Of a stretch of 64,000 nucleotides of DNA, positions 35,886 through 45,053 are shown in pieces (position 1 is the stretch's first letter; each line of letters opens with the position of its first letter). Position numbers and translations under genes: made by a program. A model generated the notes under the pieces. That model worked only from the letters and a program-made list of their open reading frames with translations, was not told the origin of the DNA and made no database searches. The DNA is taken from contig NZ_VKNW01000010.1 in assembly GCF_007474535.1 (NCBI RefSeq), positions 1 through 64,000 on the forward strand, read 5' to 3'. Origin of the DNA: Chryseobacterium echinoideorum. Its GTDB lineage: Bacteria; Bacteroidota; Bacteroidia; Flavobacteriales; Weeksellaceae.

Positions 35886-35918
35886 AAATCTAACGGGTTT
35901 TCTGAATCCGTTAGATTT
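35886..35918 (+). terminator. Hairpin between the two dehydratase genes
   Basis: Perfect 11-bp inverted repeat AAATCTAACGG / CCGTTAGATTT with an 11-base loop, followed by a short T-run. It ends 14 bases before the next ATG. It can act as a full or partial terminator inside the cluster. Confidence 0.7.
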
Positions 35919-35932
35919 TAATAAAATAAAAA

Positions 35933-36373
35933 ATGGAGTTAAAAGAAGAAAACCTGATCAATATCCATCATTTTTTACCGCATCGTGAGCCGATGCTGAT
36001 GGTAGATTTTATTCTTGAACTTACTCCCGAAAAAGTAGCTACTTCTTTTGAGATTAAACCAGAAAATATTTTTGTTCAGAACAACAAGTTGCTAGAAGCT
36101 GGCCTGATTGAACATTCAGCACAAACATCTTCTTCAATTTTCGGACAAAGTTTTTTTGGAAATCCTGATACCCCAACCAAAGTCATCGGATTTATTACCA
36201 ACATTAAAAAAATTGAGATTTTTGAACTTCCAAAAGTTGGGGAAAAGATTATTTCCAAAGCTTCTTTAATCTCAAAATATGAAAATATCTGCCAGGTTTT
36301 TTGTGAAACTTTTTTAGGCGAAAAATTATTAATCCGTACGGAAATGAGTTTGTTTATTCAGGAAATTGAATAG
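35933..36373 (+). CDS. FabZ-like 3-hydroxyacyl-ACP dehydratase
   Basis: This 146-residue hotdog protein has INIHHFLPHREPMLMVDFIL (residues 9-28), close to the FabZ start with the catalytic His in LPHR, and EAGLIEHSAQTSSSIFGQ where FabZ has the second catalytic motif. It would remove water from 3-hydroxyacyl-ACP to build the conjugated chain of the aryl polyene. It is the second hotdog protein of the cluster, 131 bases after the first and behind a strong hairpin. The M16 peptidase gene on the other strand follows. Confidence 0.85.
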   Translation: MELKEENLINIHHFLPHREPMLMVDFILELTPEKVATSFEIKPENIFVQNNKLLEAGLIEHSAQTSSSIFGQSFFGNPDTPTKVIGFITNIKKIEIFELPKVGEKIISKASLISKYENICQVFCETFLGEKLLIRTEMSLFIQEIE

Positions 36374-36454
36374 ATAAAATAGTATCATTAAAATCCATTT
36401 TTATAACATTTTTTGTTTTTGCCTGAATTATATCAGGAAATTCAAAACACAAAA

Positions 36455-36478
36455 AAGTGAGACATTTCTGCCTCACTT
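36455..36478 (-). terminator. Terminator of the M16 peptidase gene
   Basis: Inverted repeat AAGTGAG / CTCACTT with a 10-base loop, followed on the minus strand by a run of six T. It lies 23 bases past the peptidase stop and, on the other strand, 80 bases past the dehydratase stop. Confidence 0.8.
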
Positions 36479-36500
36479 CAAACAATTTATATTAATGAAA

Positions 36501-39413
36501 TTAATATCCGAAGATTTCTTCTAAAGTCACTTCTTTAAATTCTCCCATTTTATTAATTGACTCCATATTCAGATTTTCTCTCTTTCCGATGATGGCAGTG
36601 TTGTACTTCAAAGGTTTTATCTCTGCGTTGTAGAAATTGGTCAGTTGAGGCAAAGTCAGTGTCTGAATTTCAGCATAAATATCTTTTCTGATATCATAAT
36701 CTACGCCTAATTTTTTTAGAGCCATTTGATTAAAGAAGATATTTGTTCTGTTGATTCTATTGGATGCAATCTGCTTCAAAGCCGAACCTTTTGAGTTCTC
36801 AAACTGAGCCGGAATCTGTGGAAAATCTGCCATCAAATCATTCATTGCATTCACAGCTAAAGGCAATTTATTGGACTGAGTTCCGATATAATTGGTTACA
36901 TAATTGGGCTTCCCTTTTTCTGATGCATTTGCAAAAGAAACGTAAGCCGAATATGCCAAAGACTTGCTTTCTCTGATTTCCTGAAAAACGATAGATGATA
37001 AGCCTCTTCCAAAATATTCATTAAAAACATTCACCTTTCCGAAATCTGAAATGTTTACATCACTTCCTTTAGCCACTTTAGACATTTCCATTTGCACCAT
37101 ATCGTAATTGGTAAAATAAACCTTTCCTTGTGTTGCAGGTTCAGGATAAATCTTTGCTTTTGAAGGCTGTAAAGATGAATTGTAAATAAATGGCTTTACC
37201 GATTTTTCCAGATCTGATTGGCTGTCTCCATACAAAAACACTTCATAAGGATATTTATTCATTGTCTTTATTTTAGACATCAGTTCATTCACATTAATGC
37301 TTTGCAGACGTTCTTTGGAAATAATATCGGTCATTCTGGATTCTTTCCCGTATTTAGCATAGTTGGAAAGCGCAGCCATGATTCTGTTTTTGTCTTTTTT
37401 GGCAGCTTCACGAGATTGTAAAATGGTTTTTACGGTTTGATCATAAATAGCCTGATCTGCTTTCACATTAGTCATCCAGTGATTCAGAAGCTCAACCCCT
37501 TTTTTCATATTCGCTTCAAGCCCCGTCAAAGTAATGAAAGTTTGGTCATTTGAAGTTCTGAAACTATTAGAAATTCCAAGTTTATAAAATTCTTCTTTCA
37601 ATTGCTCCGGAGTATATTTGTCTGTCCCTAAATATTGCAGAACGCTCACTCCTAAAGAAAGTTCTTTATCATTATCAGTTCCGAAAGGGAAAATATAGCT
37701 TACCTGCGCAACTTTATTATATTTATTCTTTACAAAACTTACCTTTTTGTCTTTGATCTGATTGGTTGAGATTGCAGATTTATAGTCAACAAACTGAGGC
37801 TTTATTTCTGCAGGTTTAATTCCTAAAACCTCTTTCAAAAATGGTGTCTGTGCCTCTCTGTTGATTTTAATCGGAGTAATTCCCGGGTTTTCTACACGAA
37901 CCAGTTTATCATTTACTCCTTTTTCTTTGTAAATAACTACATAATTATCTTTAAAGAAATCATTAGCAAATTTTACGACATCAGCTTTTGTAATTTTCTC
38001 ATACTTGTTGATCTCATCAAGCTCCTGTTCCCAGGTTCTTTCGTTAATATAATTTCCATAAAGCTCTGTTGCCAATCCATCTGCTGTTTCCCAAGATTTC
38101 ATACGCTGAACTTTCATGTCATTTACGATCGCTTTCATCATCCAGTCCGGGAACTCACCTTTCTTTACAAGATCTATCTGTGCTAAAAGAAGTTTTTTAG
38201 CCTCATCAAAGCTCTGCCCTTCTTTAGGAGTAACCGATAAATTGAAAGAACCATAAGTCTTCAAGGGGTTTGTGTAGGCTCCTGCTCCTAATGTTTTTTG
38301 TTTTTGATTGACATTCAGATCAATTAAACCCGCATCCCCATTATTGCTTAAAATTTCTGCAACCATATTCGCAAGTCTTGCCTCTTGGGTTCCGTAAGAA
38401 TCTGTACGCCAAGCCATCGTCATTCTTTGTGTTGACGGACTTTTTACCGTTCTTTCTACAATCTTGGTCATAGGCTCTTCGGAAACCATTTTCTTCATCG
38501 GCAATTCCTTATACTTAAATGTGCCGAAATATTGGTCGACTAATTTTATCGTTTTGTCGAAATCTAAATCCCCAACCAAAACTACCGCCATATTATTAGG
38601 CACATAATACGTATCAAAATATTTATGGATTGCCTTCATTGAAGGACTTTTTAAATGCTCAGAAGTTCCGATTGTTGTTTGCTGACCATTCGGATGTTTC
38701 GGAAAGAGCGCATCCATTAATGCATAGTTTACCAAACGTCCGTCATTATCCTGCGCTCTGTTGAATTCTTCATAAACTGCTTCCAACTCAGTATGGAAAA
38801 GTCTCAAAACCAGTTCAGAAAAACGTTCTTTTTCAACTTTAAGCCATTTTTCAAGCTCGTTTGATGGGATATTGTTTTTATAAACTGTTTCATCCAGCCA
38901 CGTATGAGCATTGGTTCCGGTTGCTCCCAAAGATGAGATAGCCTTATCATATTCATTGGCGATAGCATATTTTGATGCTTCCTGAGAAACCTCATCTATC
39001 TTTTTGTATAAAGCTTTCTTTTTTTCAGGGTCTTTTTCTGCCTTGTGTTGCTCATAAAGATCTGAAATCTGAGCCAATAAAGCTTTTTCTTTTGTCCAGT
39101 CAGAAGTTCCTAGATGAGAAGTCCCTTTAAAAACCATGTGCTCCAGATAATGAGCGAGACCTGTGTTATCTGAAGGATCATTATTAGATCCCGTTCTTAC
39201 CGGAATATAGGTTTGAATTCTTGGTGCATCATCATTTTTAGCCAGATACACTTTAAGTCCATTTTTCAAAGTATACACTCTTACTCCGGCAAGATCATTT
39301 TTTACGGTTTCGTAGCTGTAACCTTGTGGATCAGTTTGTTTTTGCGTTTCAAACTTTTGAGCCATTGCAATAATGGTACAGAAAAGAGAAACTGAGATAA
39401 AAAATTTCTTCAT
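36501..39413 (-). CDS. M16-family metallopeptidase (insulinase/pitrilysin type)
   Basis: This 970-residue protein has a signal peptide (to about 19) and the inverted zinc motif HYLEH (His88, Glu91, His92) in GLAHYLEHMVFKGTSH, with the downstream Glu in ELEAVYEEFNRAQDN. Four M16 half-domains are present, the later pair inactive (RLMAY-type loops, ...FGRGLSSIVFQEIRESKSLAYS). It would degrade peptides in the periplasm. It is the only minus-strand gene between 29.6 and 51.2 kb and cuts the flexirubin-type cluster in two. A pigment role is unlikely. Confidence 0.92.
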   Translation of the reverse strand: MKKFFISVSLFCTIIAMAQKFETQKQTDPQGYSYETVKNDLAGVRVYTLKNGLKVYLAKNDDAPRIQTYIPVRTGSNNDPSDNTGLAHYLEHMVFKGTSHLGTSDWTKEKALLAQISDLYEQHKAEKDPEKKKALYKKIDEVSQEASKYAIANEYDKAISSLGATGTNAHTWLDETVYKNNIPSNELEKWLKVEKERFSELVLRLFHTELEAVYEEFNRAQDNDGRLVNYALMDALFPKHPNGQQTTIGTSEHLKSPSMKAIHKYFDTYYVPNNMAVVLVGDLDFDKTIKLVDQYFGTFKYKELPMKKMVSEEPMTKIVERTVKSPSTQRMTMAWRTDSYGTQEARLANMVAEILSNNGDAGLIDLNVNQKQKTLGAGAYTNPLKTYGSFNLSVTPKEGQSFDEAKKLLLAQIDLVKKGEFPDWMMKAIVNDMKVQRMKSWETADGLATELYGNYINERTWEQELDEINKYEKITKADVVKFANDFFKDNYVVIYKEKGVNDKLVRVENPGITPIKINREAQTPFLKEVLGIKPAEIKPQFVDYKSAISTNQIKDKKVSFVKNKYNKVAQVSYIFPFGTDNDKELSLGVSVLQYLGTDKYTPEQLKEEFYKLGISNSFRTSNDQTFITLTGLEANMKKGVELLNHWMTNVKADQAIYDQTVKTILQSREAAKKDKNRIMAALSNYAKYGKESRMTDIISKERLQSINVNELMSKIKTMNKYPYEVFLYGDSQSDLEKSVKPFIYNSSLQPSKAKIYPEPATQGKVYFTNYDMVQMEMSKVAKGSDVNISDFGKVNVFNEYFGRGLSSIVFQEIRESKSLAYSAYVSFANASEKGKPNYVTNYIGTQSNKLPLAVNAMNDLMADFPQIPAQFENSKGSALKQIASNRINRTNIFFNQMALKKLGVDYDIRKDIYAEIQTLTLPQLTNFYNAEIKPLKYNTAIIGKRENLNMESINKMGEFKEVTLEEIFGY

Positions 39414-39542
39414 ATTGAATTTAAAATTTCAAAACAGATTAGTATTCATAATAATTGCATTGTTACATTATATCAGAAAGTTATTTTAAGTAAATTTTCT
39501 TATTTTAGCCAATTAATAACACAATTATTTAATAGATTTTTT

Positions 39543-39947
39543 GTGAAAAAACAAGATCTGCCACAAGACGAAAGTAATCTGAAATCAGCAAATATGACCG
39601 AAGTGTTATACGTTACTGATGAAAATGATAATTATACCACCGCCAACAGTATTGGCTGGGATGCTAAAAAAGCCGCTCTCGAAGAGTCGCTTTCACTCAT
39701 CAATGAGAGAATTGCAGAAGCAAAACAAAAAGTGGCAGATAATTTGGTGAGTCCAATTATCTATTTTATGGAGCTTAATAAAATGGATTTGCAGGTTCTT
39801 GCAGCGTATGTTGACAAATGGCAGTGGACCGTGAAAAGACATACAAAACCAAAAATTTTCAAAAAACTCAGCGATTCTACCCTGAAAAAATATGCCGATG
39901 CATTCGGAATTTCGGTAGACGAATTAAAAAACTTCGACGGTAAATAA
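39543..39947 (+). CDS. Small cluster protein with a helix-turn-helix-like C-terminus
   Basis: This 134-residue protein starts from GTG at 39543; an in-frame ATG at 39594 (residue 18) is an alternative and perhaps better start. It is acidic and helical, with KKAALEESLSLINERIAEAK in the middle and a C-terminal segment MDLQVLAAYVDKWQWTVKRH ... ADAFGISVDELKNF that reads like the helices of an XRE-type domain. It is separated from the BtrH-like gene by 2 bases, so the pair probably works together. I do not recognise a named function; a regulator or structural partner is possible. Confidence 0.65.
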   Translation: MKKQDLPQDESNLKSANMTEVLYVTDENDNYTTANSIGWDAKKAALEESLSLINERIAEAKQKVADNLVSPIIYFMELNKMDLQVLAAYVDKWQWTVKRHTKPKIFKKLSDSTLKKYADAFGISVDELKNFDGK

Positions 39948-39949
39948 TA

Positions 39950-40945
39950 ATGAAGATCAACTTTGAACACCATCAGACCGCACATTGCGAAAACGGTGTT
40001 GCCTCCAATCTATTACTTAACAAAGGTTTAAAACTTAGCGAACCAATGATTTTCGGAATCGGTTCCGGATTGTTTTTCGTGTATTTACCTTTCTTAAAAG
40101 TGAATTTTGCGCCGGGATTCAGCTACCGTCCGATGCCGGGTGCAATTTTCAGCAAAGCCGCAAAAAGACTGGGAATCAAAATCAAAAGACAAAAATTCTC
40201 CAATCCAAAAGATGCGCAAACCGCTTTAGAGAAAAATTTAGAACAAAATATCCCGACAGGTTTACAAGTTGGCGTTTTCAACCTGACTTATTTTCCTGAA
40301 GAATATAAATTCCACTTCAATGCTCATAATCTTGTTGTTTACGGCAAAGAAAACGGAAGATTTTTAATCAGCGACCCTGTAATGGATTTCGCTACTTCCC
40401 TTTCCGAAGCCGAACTTGAAAAAGTTCGTTACGCAAAAGGTGCTCTTCCGCCGAAAGGTCATATGTATTTCCCTACCTATATTCCGGAAACTGTAAATCT
40501 GGAAGAAGCCATCAAAAAAGGAATCAAAGATACCTGCAAAAATATGTTGGCTCCCGTTCCGATTATCGGGGTAAAAGCTATGAGATGGGTCGCGAAAAGC
40601 ATCCCGAAATGGGCAGAGAAAAAAGGAACAAAAGTGACCAATCATTATCTCGGGCAATTGATCAGAATGCAGGAAGAAATCGGAACCGGCGGTGGAGGTT
40701 TCCGTTTTATTTACGGAGCCTTTCTTCAAGAAGCGGCAGAAATTCTTAAAAATGAGCAGTTGAGAGAACTTTCTAAAGAAATTACCGCCATTGGTGATCT
40801 TTGGAGAGATTTTGCGGTGGATATTGCAAGAGTTTACAAAAACAGAAACTTGAAAAGCGATATTTATAATCAACTATCGAAATCAATGCTACATATTGCT
40901 GATTTGGAAGAGGATTTTTATAAGAAACTGAGAAAAGCGATTTAA
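39950..40945 (+). CDS. BtrH-like acyl-transfer/peptidase-fold protein
   Basis: This 331-residue protein begins like the BtrH N-terminal domain family: FEHHQTAHCENGVASNLLL (residues 5-23) with a likely catalytic Cys14, GIGSGLFF, and LVVYGKENGRFLISDPV (about 124-140) with a papain-like Asp/His region. BtrH in butirosin biosynthesis moves an acyl group from an acyl carrier protein to its acceptor. The same chemistry would suit transfer of a finished polyene from the cluster's ACP, but that is an inference. It lies between the HTH-like small gene and the first toxin-antitoxin cassette. Confidence 0.75.
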   Translation: MKINFEHHQTAHCENGVASNLLLNKGLKLSEPMIFGIGSGLFFVYLPFLKVNFAPGFSYRPMPGAIFSKAAKRLGIKIKRQKFSNPKDAQTALEKNLEQNIPTGLQVGVFNLTYFPEEYKFHFNAHNLVVYGKENGRFLISDPVMDFATSLSEAELEKVRYAKGALPPKGHMYFPTYIPETVNLEEAIKKGIKDTCKNMLAPVPIIGVKAMRWVAKSIPKWAEKKGTKVTNHYLGQLIRMQEEIGTGGGGFRFIYGAFLQEAAEILKNEQLRELSKEITAIGDLWRDFAVDIARVYKNRNLKSDIYNQLSKSMLHIADLEEDFYKKLRKAI

Positions 40946-40966
40946 CCGTCAGTAGATTAATTTATC

Positions 40967-40974
40967 TAAATTTG
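40967..40974 (+). promoter_or_regulatory. -7 promoter box of the first toxin-antitoxin cassette
   Basis: TAAATTTG fits TANNTTTG and ends 7 bases before the antitoxin ATG, so the mRNA would be nearly leaderless. There is no -33 box. Confidence 0.45.
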
Positions 40975-40981
40975 TACTAAA

Positions 40982-41203
40982 ATGCAATCACTTATGACAA
41001 CATTCAGTTTTAAAATAGATTCCAGCGAGAGTAAAAAAATTAAAGCCATTTTAAAAGCTTTAGGTGTTGCTGATTTAAAAATACAGGAAGATGAAACTCC
41101 TTCGAAGGATTTTGCTGAAAAGGTAAAAAGAGCAAGAAAAGCTTATTCAGAAGGAGATGTTGTTGCTGTTAACACAAAAAACATATGGGAAGGTATCAAA
41201 TAG
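40982..41203 (+). CDS. Type II antitoxin (DUF2683-like)
   Basis: This 73-residue protein has an N-terminal beta strand and helix (TTFSFKIDSSESKKIKAILKALG) typical of small ribbon-helix-helix or DUF2683-like antitoxins, then a charged, likely disordered C-terminus that would wrap the toxin. Met5 (40994) is an alternative start. Its 3' end overlaps the yoeB start by 19 bases, so expression is coupled. It should neutralise the downstream YoeB and repress the pair. Confidence 0.8.
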   Translation: MQSLMTTFSFKIDSSESKKIKAILKALGVADLKIQEDETPSKDFAEKVKRARKAYSEGDVVAVNTKNIWEGIK

Positions 41204-41466
41204 TCCGTACAAAAGAAGCGGAAAAAGACCTTGCTAAAATTTTAAAGTCTGGCAATAAATCCGACATTAAGAAAGTGGAAATTTTCTTTAAAGAAATAGA
41301 AGAACATCCAAGAACGGGAAATGGACATCCAGAACAATTAAAGTATTTTGATGGAGAAATTTGGAGCAGACGAATCAATAAAAAAGACAGATTTGTTTAT
41401 GAAATTTATGAAGAAGATAAAAATGTAATCGTAGTAAGTTCTTTAGTACATTACAGCGATAACTGA
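41185..41466 (+). CDS. yoeB: YoeB-type mRNA interferase toxin
   Basis: This 93-residue RelE-fold toxin matches E. coli YoeB at its active site. Glu50 in GHPEQLKYF equals Glu46, Arg69 in WSRRINKKDRFVYEI equals Arg65, and His89-Tyr90 in SSLVHYSDN equals His83-Tyr84. YoeB binds the ribosomal A site and cleaves translated mRNA. All catalytic residues are intact, so it should be active. The gene overlaps its antitoxin by 19 bases, and both lie between the BtrH-like and ABC transporter genes of the pigment cluster on the same strand. Confidence 0.92.
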   Translation: MGRYQIVRTKEAEKDLAKILKSGNKSDIKKVEIFFKEIEEHPRTGNGHPEQLKYFDGEIWSRRINKKDRFVYEIYEEDKNVIVVSSLVHYSDN

Positions 41467-41503
41467 TTTCTACAAAATTTATTCATAAAAGTCAGAACTA
41501 ACA

Positions 41504-42259
41504 ATGTCAAATTTCATCATCGAAATAAAAAATCTTTACAAGAAATACAAAAATGCAGAAGACTTTTCTGTAAATGATATCTCGTTGAATATTGATAAAA
41601 ATGAAATTTACGGAATTCTCGGTCCCAACGGAGCCGGAAAAACCACTTTGATTTCTATGCTTTCAGGTTTAATTAAGCCAACATCAGGAAGTTTTACGAT
41701 CAACGGATTTTCACCTCAGAAAAACGGCACAAAACTGAAACAAATCGTTGGTGTTGTTCCGCAGGAATATGCGCTCTACCCAACTTTAACAGCCAAAGAA
41801 AATCTGATGTTTTTCGGAAGTTTGTACGGTTTAAATCATAAAAATTTAAAGAATACAATTGATGAATCTTTAGAATTAATGGGTTTATCAAAATTCGCAG
41901 ATAAAAAAGTCGACCAGTTTTCAGGAGGAATGAAACGTCGTTGCAACCTGATTGCAGGAACGCTTCATAATCCTAAAGTTTTGTTTCTGGACGAACCGAC
42001 GGTTGGCGTTGATGTTCAGTCTAAGAAGGCCATTATTGATTATCTTTTAGATTTAAATAAAAAAGGAACATGCATTATTTATACTTCGCATCATTTATCT
42101 GAAGCGGAAGAATTTTGTACCCAAATCGCCATCATCGACCACGGAAAAATCCACGCAACAGGAACTCCTGAAGAACTGATACAAAGAGTGACCAACGCAG
42201 AAAACCTGGAAGACGTTTTCATATCATTAACCGGAAAAGAACTGAGAGATGTTGTATAA
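41504..42259 (+). CDS. ABC transporter ATPase, ABC-2 type exporter
   Basis: This 251-residue nucleotide-binding protein has Walker A GPNGAGKT at 40-47, a Q-loop (VVPQEYALYPTLTAKENL), the signature FSGGMKRR, Walker B VLFLDEPTVGVD, and the His switch in YTSHH. It powers the permease encoded by the next gene, whose start overlaps its stop by 11 bases. In flexirubin-type clusters such an exporter is thought to move the pigment or its precursor to the outer membrane; the substrate is inferred from context. Confidence 0.93.
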   Translation: MSNFIIEIKNLYKKYKNAEDFSVNDISLNIDKNEIYGILGPNGAGKTTLISMLSGLIKPTSGSFTINGFSPQKNGTKLKQIVGVVPQEYALYPTLTAKENLMFFGSLYGLNHKNLKNTIDESLELMGLSKFADKKVDQFSGGMKRRCNLIAGTLHNPKVLFLDEPTVGVDVQSKKAIIDYLLDLNKKGTCIIYTSHHLSEAEEFCTQIAIIDHGKIHATGTPEELIQRVTNAENLEDVFISLTGKELRDVV

Positions 42260-43508
42260 ACTGTGGAGAAGTTTTTTTAAGGAGATCCTTTTACTAAAGC
42301 GCGATATCGGAGGAATTGTCATTATATTTCTAATGCCTTTGTTGCTGATTATTACCATTACATTGATTCAGGATTCGACTTTTAAAAATCTCGAAGGTTC
42401 AAAAATTCCGATTATTTTCATCGACAACGACCATTCTGAAATTTCAAAAAGAATCGAATCAGAATTAAAAGCAAGCAAAAGTTTTCAGTTACTGACTGAT
42501 TACAACGAAAGCTCGGCTAAAAAAGCTGTATTTTCCGGCGACTATCAAATGGCGATCGTCATTCCTAAAAATTTAACGAAAGACATCAATTCAAATATTG
42601 ATTCTAAAGTTCAGACCGTTGTAAGCTCCTTCGGTTTGGAAGTAGATTCAGCTACAGTAAAAACTGTAGCCGCAAAAGCCAAAGACATACATCTCTATTT
42701 CGATCCCGCAACTAATGCAGGTTTCAAAAATTCAGTAATGAATGCCATCAACAAAATGGTTTTTGAAATTGAGAATAAAAAAATCTACAAAGCATTCCAG
42801 GATCAGCTTGGAACAACAGAAAATCTGGACAATCAAAGTTTGATTACTTTCAAAGAAATCATTCCGAAATCAGCTTTAGAAGCCAAACCCAACTCGGTGC
42901 AGCATAATGTTCCGGCTTGGGCGTTGTTTGCCATTTTCTTTATTGTTGTGCCATTGTCTATTAATTTGGTTAAAGAAAAAAGTCAGGGAACGAGCGTGAG
43001 AGTCCGTGTCAGTCCCACTCCTTATTACATTCATATTTTAGGAAAAACATTTACGTATCTGATCATCTGCGTCATCCAGTTTTTATTGATGGTCGCAGTA
43101 GGAATCTGGCTTTTCCCATTAATGGATTTGCCGCAATTTGACATGACCGGAAAGATGTTGAATCTCATCATCGTCACTTTGTTTGCAGGATTAGCAGCCA
43201 TCGGATTCGGAGTTTTATTGGGAACTATCGCCGATACTCAGGAGCAATCTGCTCCATTTGGGGCAACTTCGGTCGTGGTTTTAGCAGCGGTCGGCGGAAT
43301 CTGGGTTCCGGTTTTTCTGATGCCTGAATTTATGCAGACTATTGCTAAATTTTCTCCGATGAATTGGGGTTTAAATGCTTATTATGACATTATTTTACGA
43401 AACAGCGGGATTGGAGAAATTGCCAAAGAATTGATTTTCTTATTTTTATTTTATGTAGCGATGGTTGCCATTGCATTATTTTACGAAAGAAAACAGAATG
43501 CAGTCTAA
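42249..43508 (+). CDS. ABC-2 type transporter permease
   Basis: This 419-residue permease has one N-terminal membrane segment (about 23-43), a large periplasmic domain (about 45-215), and five or six C-terminal segments including WALFAIFFIVVPLSINLVKE and a conserved loop KSQGTSVRVRVSPTPYYIHILGKT. This is the DrrB/YhgE-like ABC-2 layout. It pairs with the ATPase encoded upstream (11-base overlap) and overlaps the next thioesterase gene by 11 bases. It is part of the pigment cluster and probably exports its product. Confidence 0.92.
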   Translation: MLYKLWRSFFKEILLLKRDIGGIVIIFLMPLLLIITITLIQDSTFKNLEGSKIPIIFIDNDHSEISKRIESELKASKSFQLLTDYNESSAKKAVFSGDYQMAIVIPKNLTKDINSNIDSKVQTVVSSFGLEVDSATVKTVAAKAKDIHLYFDPATNAGFKNSVMNAINKMVFEIENKKIYKAFQDQLGTTENLDNQSLITFKEIIPKSALEAKPNSVQHNVPAWALFAIFFIVVPLSINLVKEKSQGTSVRVRVSPTPYYIHILGKTFTYLIICVIQFLLMVAVGIWLFPLMDLPQFDMTGKMLNLIIVTLFAGLAAIGFGVLLGTIADTQEQSAPFGATSVVVLAAVGGIWVPVFLMPEFMQTIAKFSPMNWGLNAYYDIILRNSGIGEIAKELIFLFLFYVAMVAIALFYERKQNAV

Positions 43509-43920
43509 AGATTTAACTTGTACCGAAGAAGTACGTGTAAGATTCAATGAAACAGATCCGTTGGGAATTGTGTGGCACGGTCATTATATCGTGTATTTTG
43601 AAGACGGAAGAGAAGCCTTTGGAAGACAGCACGGTCTGACCTATCTTGACATTCAGAAAGCAGGCTACGTCACGCCAATCGTAAAAAGTACCTGCGAACA
43701 TTTTCTTCCATTGAAATATGGCGAAACTTTCAAAATCGTAACGACTTTCGTCAATTCAAATTCTGCGAAGTTGATTTACAGATACGAACTTTTTAACGAA
43801 GAGAATAAATTGGTTTGTTCAGGAGAAACCATTCAGGTTTTTCTGGATTCTGAGAACAATTTATGCTTGTATAATCCCGAGTTTTTTCAGGCTTGGAAAG
43901 ATAAAGTAGGATTATCGTGA
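43498..43920 (+). CDS. 4HBT-type acyl thioesterase of the pigment cluster
   Basis: This single hotdog protein has the YbgC/4HBT signature VRFNETDPLGIVWHGHYIVY with the Asp and His of the active site. I choose ATG 43498 (140 residues); the longer frame from 43465 would lie deep inside the permease gene. It would release an acyl chain from CoA or ACP, or condition the aryl starter. It overlaps the ketosynthase start (GTGA). It is not a close copy of the thioesterase gene at 5988-6473. Confidence 0.87.
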   Translation: MQSKDLTCTEEVRVRFNETDPLGIVWHGHYIVYFEDGREAFGRQHGLTYLDIQKAGYVTPIVKSTCEHFLPLKYGETFKIVTTFVNSNSAKLIYRYELFNEENKLVCSGETIQVFLDSENNLCLYNPEFFQAWKDKVGLS

Positions 43921-45050
43921 AGAAGGAAATTTACATCACAGATTATAACTGCGTCACACCTTTAGGTTTTGATGTTTCTTCGAATTGGAATGCTCTTCTA
44001 GAAGGAAAATCTGGCGTAGCTTTACATAAAATCGTAGAAAACCAGAAGCCTTTTTACGCCTCAATGATTGATTCTGAGAAATTAAATGAAGAATTTCAAA
44101 AAAACTTCGATAATCAGGATTTCACAAGGTTGGAAAAAATGTTTTTGTTAAGTTTAAAATCTTTGGTTGAAAAACATCAGTTTTCAGACAAAACCGCTTT
44201 TATCTTATCGACAACAAAAGGAAATATCAGTTTATTAAAAAATCAGACGACTTTACCGGAAGATGTTTTCCTTTCAAAAATGGCTAAGAAAATCGCTGCC
44301 TTTTTCGGATTTAAAACAAAACCGATTGTTGTTTCCAATGCATGCGTTTCCGGGGTTATGGCAATTGCTGTTGCCAAAAATATGATCCATACAGGAAAAT
44401 ATAAAGATGCTTTTGTAGTTGCCGGAGATGAAATTTCGGAATTTGTGATTTCGGGTTTCAATTCTTTTCAGGCGATTGGAACGGAAATTTGCAAACCTTA
44501 CGACAAAAACCGTGACGGAATCAATATTGGTGAAGCAGCAGCAGCAGTTTATATTACTTCAGAACCAACTCAAAACGAAAAATCTAGTTTTAAAGTATTG
44601 GGAGATTCTGCCATCAATGACGCCAACCATATTTCAGGACCATCAAGAACAGGTGACGGATTATTTGCGAGCATTAAAAACGCAATGAGAGAAGCTAATG
44701 TTTCAGCACAACAAATTGATTTGATTTCGGCACACGGAACAGCAACAATTTATAACGACGAAATGGAAGCCATCGCTTTCAACAGAATGAATCTGGAAAA
44801 TGTTCCTTTGAACAGTTTGAAAGCTTATTACGGACATTGTTTGGGTGCAGCAGGATTATTAGAAAGTATCATTTCAATGGAATCTGCTTTGCAAAACATA
44901 TTAATTCTATCAAAAAACTTTAAAGAAACCGGAACGTCACAACCTTTGAATATTATCAAAGAAAACCAATCTGCAGAAATCAAATATATTTTGAAGACAG
45001 CTTCAGGTTTTGGAGGGTGCAATGTGGCAATCGTTTTGGAAAAATGCTGA
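43917..45050 (+). CDS. Beta-ketoacyl-ACP synthase (KAS I/II type)
   Basis: This 377-residue condensing enzyme has the complete triad: Cys143 in VVSNACVSGVMA, His273 in SAHGTAT and His307 in YYGHCLGAAG. The start is GTG, overlapping the thioesterase stop (GTGA). It would extend the aryl or fatty acyl chain with malonyl units on the cluster ACP. A partner with the KS fold but no active site is encoded at 45629-46168. A toxin-antitoxin cassette lies between the two. Confidence 0.92.
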   Translation: MKKEIYITDYNCVTPLGFDVSSNWNALLEGKSGVALHKIVENQKPFYASMIDSEKLNEEFQKNFDNQDFTRLEKMFLLSLKSLVEKHQFSDKTAFILSTTKGNISLLKNQTTLPEDVFLSKMAKKIAAFFGFKTKPIVVSNACVSGVMAIAVAKNMIHTGKYKDAFVVAGDEISEFVISGFNSFQAIGTEICKPYDKNRDGINIGEAAAAVYITSEPTQNEKSSFKVLGDSAINDANHISGPSRTGDGLFASIKNAMREANVSAQQIDLISAHGTATIYNDEMEAIAFNRMNLENVPLNSLKAYYGHCLGAAGLLESIISMESALQNILILSKNFKETGTSQPLNIIKENQSAEIKYILKTASGFGGCNVAIVLEKC

Positions 45051-45053
45051 AAA

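Noticed and set aside
40364..40873. 169-codon minus-strand ORF opposite the BtrH-like gene
   Set aside because: Phe/Ser-rich antisense frame of a clear plus-strand gene.
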